Source: an uncultured Lachnoclostridium sp.
GTDB taxonomy: Bacteria; Bacillota; Clostridia; Lachnospirales; Lachnospiraceae
DNA length: 64,000 nt
Assembly (NCBI GenBank): GCA_946402335.1
Contig: CAMIWE010000001.1
Location: 106,775 to 170,774 of the forward strand
Reading direction: 5' to 3'
The notes under the pieces were generated by a model, which did not search any database, was not told the origin of the DNA, and worked only from the letters and a program-made list of their open reading frames with translations. How positions within the stretch are numbered: the stretch's first letter is position 1; each line of letters begins with the position of its first letter. Below are positions 59,626-64,000 of the stretch, piece by piece. Position numbers and translations under genes: made by a program.

Positions 59626-60222
59626 TTACTGCACTTTTCTTGCGTTACGCAGCGTACAGTAAATATAGTCGCCTTCCGTATAGGTGTCGAAAACGCCTAC
59701 CACGCAAATGTCTCCGCCTTCCTCGGGATAGTCGTCCGGATACTTGTAGTCGCTTGTCAGTTCAAACTCGATGCCGCCGCCGCAGCAGGCCGTCGCATCC
59801 TGGATGATGCATGCATCATAACGCTTGGTATACGAATCATCATAGACAAATGCGTACACACCGTTCATTTTAATCGTCTTTCCGATGTATTTCTCGGGCT
59901 CGTTAACGATATTGCTTACTTCGGAATAAACCATCGTCGAGGACATCGTCGTAAGATCGATATCGACGCCCTCGGTTTTCGGCGTTGACGGATTCGAGCC
60001 GTTCCCGGAATCGCCGCTCTGGGACGGATCGCCGGTTACGGTCTGATTCCCGGTCTGTCCGTTGTTCTTCTCGTCTTCCTTCTTTACGCCTTCGTTCAAA
60101 ACATCATTTACGCTTTTACTTCCGCCGGCTTTATGCGCCGCGCCGCTTCGCCCGCTGTTGCCGCAGCCGGTCAGGACCATCATCAAAATGAGTACTACTG
60201 CCAGTCCGATCCATTTTTTCAT
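59626..60222 (-). CDS. Lipoprotein with C-terminal YcgQ/DUF1980-like domain
   Basis: MKKWIGLAVVLILMMVLTGCG lipobox; GKTIKMNGVYAF...CIIQDATACCGGGIEFEL...YIYCTLRNARKV; ATG overlaps the znuB stop. Confidence 0.7.
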   Translation of the reverse strand: MKKWIGLAVVLILMMVLTGCGNSGRSGAAHKAGGSKSVNDVLNEGVKKEDEKNNGQTGNQTVTGDPSQSGDSGNGSNPSTPKTEGVDIDLTTMSSTMVYSEVSNIVNEPEKYIGKTIKMNGVYAFVYDDSYTKRYDACIIQDATACCGGGIEFELTSDYKYPDDYPEEGGDICVVGVFDTYTEGDYIYCTLRNARKVQ

Positions 60223-61070
60223 CGTTTCATTCCTCCCATAAAGAAACCTGCGATACTGCAAAGAATAAACACAACCGCATCTACGGCTACAATGGTTGAG
60301 CCGACCGGCGTTCCCTCCAATATGGAGATCAGGATGCCGGAAAATGCGCAAACTACCGAAATCACAACCGAAGAAACCGTTACCGCGCGGAAGCTGCGGA
60401 ACAACCGCATCGCCGATAACGCGGGAAAGATCACCAGGGCCGAAATCAGCAGGGAGCCTACCAGATTCATGGAAAGCACGATTACAACCGCCGTAACCGT
60501 CGCAATCAATAAATTGTACCGGTCGGCCTTCGTTCCCGTAGCCTTGGCAAAATCCTCGTCAAAGGTAACCGAGAAAATCTTGTTATAAAACAGAATGAAG
60601 ATGATCACGACAACGATCGACAACACTACGCAGACAATAACATCTGTAATCGACAGTGTCAATATGGATACCGACCCGAACAGGGTGGAGCACACATCTC
60701 CGGAAAGGTTCGCGGAATTGGAAAACAGGTTCATGACCAGATATCCGAACGCCAGCGCCGTAACGGAGATCATGGCAACTGCCGCATCGCCCTTGATCTT
60801 CGCGTTCTGCCCGGAACGAAGCAGCAGGATCGCGCTGATGATCGTCACCGGCATGACGATCAGAATATTGTTGGTAAGATTTAAAACGGCTGCAATCGAC
60901 ATGGCGCCAAATGCCACATGCGACAATCCGTCCCCGATGAAGGAGAACCGCTTTAACACAAGCGTAACACCGAGCAGGGAGGAACAGAGCGCGATCAGAA
61001 CGCCCGCAATCAGGGCATAACGTACAAACGGGTATTGCAGATAGAAGGACAGCTTCTCAAAAACACTCAT
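60219..61070 (-). CDS. znuB: Zinc/metal ABC transporter permease
   Basis: ABC-3 family: RFSFIGDGLSHVAFGAMSIAAVL; LVGSLLISALVIFPALSAMRLFRSF. Confidence 0.92.
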   Translation of the reverse strand: MSVFEKLSFYLQYPFVRYALIAGVLIALCSSLLGVTLVLKRFSFIGDGLSHVAFGAMSIAAVLNLTNNILIVMPVTIISAILLLRSGQNAKIKGDAAVAMISVTALAFGYLVMNLFSNSANLSGDVCSTLFGSVSILTLSITDVIVCVVLSIVVVIIFILFYNKIFSVTFDEDFAKATGTKADRYNLLIATVTAVVIVLSMNLVGSLLISALVIFPALSAMRLFRSFRAVTVSSVVISVVCAFSGILISILEGTPVGSTIVAVDAVVFILCSIAGFFMGGMKR

Positions 61071-61780
61071 GCCTGCTCACCGCCTTTCTGCTGGGCGAGG
61101 AACAATTGCCCGGCTTCGCTTTCTATATACTCCTGCCTGGTTCCGAAGAAAATCTGCGAACCGATGTGAAGGATATGCGTTGCGTACTGCAGGGCTGCGG
61201 AAATGTCATGGCTGATCATGATGACCGTAAGCCCTTCCTTGTTCAGCGATTCGATCAGCCGGTACATTTCATTGGTCACTTTCGGGTCCAGTCCGGAAAC
61301 CGGCTCATCTAAGAGCAGCAGCTTCTGCGTCGCGCAGAGGGCTCTTGCAAGCAGTACCCGTTGCTGCTGGCCGCCGGAAAGTTCCCGGTAACAGCGGTTC
61401 GCGAGTGCCGTAATGCCCATGCGCTCCATGTTCTCTTCACAGCGTTTTTTATCTTCACGATTATAAAACGGGCGCAGCCCGCAGCGGCCCTGGCATCCCG
61501 AAAGAACAATCTCCCGTACGGATGCAGGGAAGTCCTTCTGGACAACCGTCTGCTGAGGCAAATACCCGATTTCATCTCTCTTTAGGCCGTCTCCGGTCAA
61601 AATCTCGCCGCCCATCGGCTCCCTCAGATGCAGTAACGTTTTCATGAGCGTACTCTTTCCGGAGCCGTTTTCCCCCACAATGCATAAGTAATCGCCGGCA
61701 TTTAACGTAAAGCTAATGCCTTCCGCAATGGTATGTGATTCATACCCGAGCGCCAGATTTCGAACCGTGAGCAATGCCAT
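61067..61780 (-). CDS. znuC: Zinc/metal ABC transporter ATP-binding protein
   Basis: VGENGSGKSTLMKTLL; LSGGQQQRVLLARAL; LLLDEPVSGLD. Confidence 0.93.
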   Translation of the reverse strand: MALLTVRNLALGYESHTIAEGISFTLNAGDYLCIVGENGSGKSTLMKTLLHLREPMGGEILTGDGLKRDEIGYLPQQTVVQKDFPASVREIVLSGCQGRCGLRPFYNREDKKRCEENMERMGITALANRCYRELSGGQQQRVLLARALCATQKLLLLDEPVSGLDPKVTNEMYRLIESLNKEGLTVIMISHDISAALQYATHILHIGSQIFFGTRQEYIESEAGQLFLAQQKGGEQA

Positions 61781-61791
61781 AATGTTTTCTC

Positions 61792-62805
61792 CTATTGTAA
61801 GGCTTCTTTTAATACCGACAGGTTCTTTTCCATAACGGAAAGATAGGTGGTTCCGTTCTTTATATCTTTTGAGGTCTTGGACTGCAGGGAATCCAGTGTC
61901 AGAATCTTCTGGTTCTTCTCCTTCGTATTCTGCACGATCGTCTCCGCAATCCGATGGTCCTGTCCCTCAATGGTTATTACCGCTTTCAGACCGAGTTCAT
62001 CCACTTTTCCGGAAAGGAACGTGATGGTCTCAAAGCTTGCTTCCGATTCCGCGGAACATCCGACAAATGCGGCATAATACTTCAGATCATAATCATCGGT
62101 CAGATACCGGAACGGGAACCGGTCGCCGAACAGTACCGTCTTAACGGATGCCTCAGTCACTGCCTTCTCATATTCGGCGTCGAGCGCTTTAAGCTTCTCA
62201 ATATATGCCTTCGCGTTGGCTTCATAGGTTTTCGCGTTGTCTGCGTCAGCCTTCTGCATGCCCTTTGAAATGCTGTCCACAAGCTTCACGGCATTACGAA
62301 GGGAAAGCCATACATGCTCGTCATATTCTTTCTCGCCGTCTTCGTGGTCGTGGTCGCCGTCCTCATGGTCGTGGTCTTCATCCTCGTGGTCATGCTCTTC
62401 CTCCTGCATTCCCTCGACGATTTCCTCTTCCTTAACCGAATCCCCGAGCACTTCGAGCAGGTTGATCACAACCATATTTTTATTGTTCGCTTCCTGAAGG
62501 GCTTTCTTAACCCAGCCGTCCGATTCTCCGCCGACATAGATGAACAAATCGCAGGTGGAAATCTTCATAATATCATCGGCCGTCGGCTGATAACTGTGAA
62601 GATCCACGCCTTTATCCAAGAGAAGCGTGATCTCGGCCTTCGCCGGATTGTCTCCGAGAATCGATTTCACCCAGTCATATTCCGGGAAAATGGTAGTAAC
62701 GATTTTGAATTTGCCGTCTTTTGAGGGATCGCTTCCGGCTTTGCATCCGGTGAAGCATCCGACTGCCAGCAAAAGGACAAGAATACTTGCTAAAAACTTC
62801 TTCAT
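61792..62805 (-). CDS. znuA: Zinc-binding periplasmic-type lipoprotein with His/Asp/Glu-rich loop
   Basis: VGCFTGC lipobox; HDHEDEDHDHEDGDHDHEDGEKEYDEHVWLSLRNA. Confidence 0.93.
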   Translation of the reverse strand: MKKFLASILVLLLAVGCFTGCKAGSDPSKDGKFKIVTTIFPEYDWVKSILGDNPAKAEITLLLDKGVDLHSYQPTADDIMKISTCDLFIYVGGESDGWVKKALQEANNKNMVVINLLEVLGDSVKEEEIVEGMQEEEHDHEDEDHDHEDGDHDHEDGEKEYDEHVWLSLRNAVKLVDSISKGMQKADADNAKTYEANAKAYIEKLKALDAEYEKAVTEASVKTVLFGDRFPFRYLTDDYDLKYYAAFVGCSAESEASFETITFLSGKVDELGLKAVITIEGQDHRIAETIVQNTKEKNQKILTLDSLQSKTSKDIKNGTTYLSVMEKNLSVLKEALQ

Positions 62806-63041
62806 TTATTAAAAACCTCCGTGACAGGACTGTTCTATAAAATGCCTTGCTTCCTTTCGATAATCATTCAGGTCAGGACCTTTATCTTTGCTGTCTTTCC
62901 ATCCCGAAAGCTCCTGAACTTCCGAACATTTTGTAAGGCATTTCCTGTCTTTACTTTCTGTTGATCATTTTGGGATAGTCTTTTTGAAAGAGGATTCCGA
63001 TGTGCTTTAATAAGCCCGCAAATCCCCCCCGGAAGGTCTCC

Positions 63042-63353
63042 TCAATTGTTCATACGAACCTTTTTCGAGACCAGGGATTCCTGTGAAAAATTTGAAAGAA
63101 TGTTGTCTTTCACAAGAACCTGCAGAAGAAGAATAATCATGAAAATGACATGCGGAACAAAGGCGCCGCCGGCCTGGCGGAGCACATTGGCGCACGCTAG
63201 AATGTTTTCGCAAATCGGACAATCCTCGTCCGAACAGGTATGGCCGGCCTCAACCGAGAGATAAAAAGCGGAAGCGAGCAAAACAAATACCAGAAGCGCG
63301 CCGATCATCACGGCAACCTTCTTCCGTACATTTGTAAGATTCGATCTCTTCAT
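63042..63353 (-). CDS. Small membrane protein with HxCxDExCPIC-type motif in the zinc cluster
   Basis: TM segment then AGHTCSDEDCPICENILACANVLRQAGGAFVP. Confidence 0.6.
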   Translation of the reverse strand: MKRSNLTNVRKKVAVMIGALLVFVLLASAFYLSVEAGHTCSDEDCPICENILACANVLRQAGGAFVPHVIFMIILLLQVLVKDNILSNFSQESLVSKKVRMNN

Positions 63354-63386
63354 GCCCGTTCCCCCTTTCCCCGGAATTCTTTCCGG

Positions 63387-63800
63387 CTATTTACAATTCT
63401 CACACAAGCCATATAACACGGTCCGGTTCGGATCCAGAACAAATCCGTACCGGTTAAGAAGCTGTTCCTGAAGCGGTTTCATCTCGTCGCCGCCCAGATG
63501 GATCAGTTTCCCGCATTTCTCACATTTGCAGTGGTAACAACTGTCCTTTTTATGCTGCACATCCCGCCCGATAAATTCAAAACAGGCGGGCGTGTTTCCG
63601 TCAATCAGGTATTTGCCGATAAGCCCGTCATCCACAAGGCTTTCCAGCTGGCGGTATACCGTAGACTGCCCGATTTCCGCCCCCTGCGCCTTAAAATATT
63701 CACAGACATCGCCGGCGGTAATATGCTTTCCGCGTACCGAAACAAGATACTCTAACAGCATGTCACGTTTTTTCGTCTTGTATTTGGCCCGGGAATTCAT
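63387..63800 (-). CDS. zur: Fur-family regulator, probably Zur
   Basis: GQSTVYRQLESLVDDGLI HTH; CYHCKCEKCGKLIHL...LYGLCENCK metal sites; adjacency to znuABC; GGAGGA RBS before ATG 63800. Confidence 0.85.
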   Translation of the reverse strand: MNSRAKYKTKKRDMLLEYLVSVRGKHITAGDVCEYFKAQGAEIGQSTVYRQLESLVDDGLIGKYLIDGNTPACFEFIGRDVQHKKDSCYHCKCEKCGKLIHLGGDEMKPLQEQLLNRYGFVLDPNRTVLYGLCENCK

Positions 63801-63911
63801 CCTTATCCTCCTTTTAATCTGAGAACCATTCCCAATTATACGGGTTTGAAATGGGTTTGTCAACGAATTCGGGGATTTTTTCAAATTTCTTCACATTATT
63901 TAAAATAGTAA

Positions 63912-63939
63912 AGGAGCCGGCATCATTTTCCGGCTCCTC
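63912..63939 (-). terminator. Terminator downstream of tRNA-Arg
   Basis: AGGAGCCGG...CCGGCTCCTTTACTATTTT on minus strand. Confidence 0.7.
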
Positions 63940-63942
63940 ATA

Positions 63943-64000
63943 CGTCCGCGAGGTGATTCGAACACCCGACCTACCGCTTAGGAGGCGGTCGCTCTATCCA
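63943..64000 (-). tRNA. tRNA-Arg(CCT), 5' portion beyond the window
   Basis: Anticodon arm ACCGC-CTCCTAA-GCGGT, T-arm GGGTG-TTCGAAT-CACCT, acceptor 3' strand CGCGGAC + G. Confidence 0.88.

Noticed and set aside
62806-62900. Zur/Fur box upstream of znuA
   Set aside because: Only a half-site-like AATGATTATC is visible; not a convincing inverted repeat by eye.

Overview
The window is an ordinary chromosomal segment of a moderately GC-rich Firmicute, probably Clostridia. This is inferred from SCIFF, DapL, type III glutamine synthetase, split glutamate synthase and ANTAR/NitR-type nitrogen control; no 16S is present. In order it holds: a partial CopA ATPase and CDF transporter; a two-component system; an Orn/Lys/Arg decarboxylase-family protein; a SCIFF RiPP precursor (50 aa, absent from the ORF track) with its radical-SAM maturase; a GH43 gene; a nitrogen operon (split glutamate synthase modules, type I glutamine synthetase, ANTAR regulator); an AT-rich island with one 729-aa repeat/nuclease/repeat protein; an amidase; a glutamine-centred run (glnN, amt-PII, asnB-like, pyrG, purF, carA, carB); dapL; a radical SAM protein; a second two-component system with an ABC transporter; a CE15-like esterase; a shikimate/Phe/Tyr operon; DegV; a zinc-uptake/Zur cluster; and a partial tRNA-Arg(CCT). 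The strongest observations are: (1) a 28-aa leader peptide with 10 aromatic residues, MQTVGQHAFYYWFYFYFTGFCGKVNLRA, followed by a terminator upstream of the aro operon, which looks like ribosome-mediated attenuation responding to Phe, Tyr and Trp; (2) three antiterminator/terminator switches whose 5' hairpins carry an AnnGnn hexaloop (two in tandem before glnN, one before the glutamate synthase operon), matching an ANTAR regulator encoded in the window; (3) a nuclease-like domain flanked by nine copies of a roughly 60-aa repeat on an AT-rich island; (4) SCIFF with a terminator between precursor and maturase; (5) a small ORF overlapping a terminator before an ABC transporter. No CRISPR array, integrase, transposase or rRNA was recognised.
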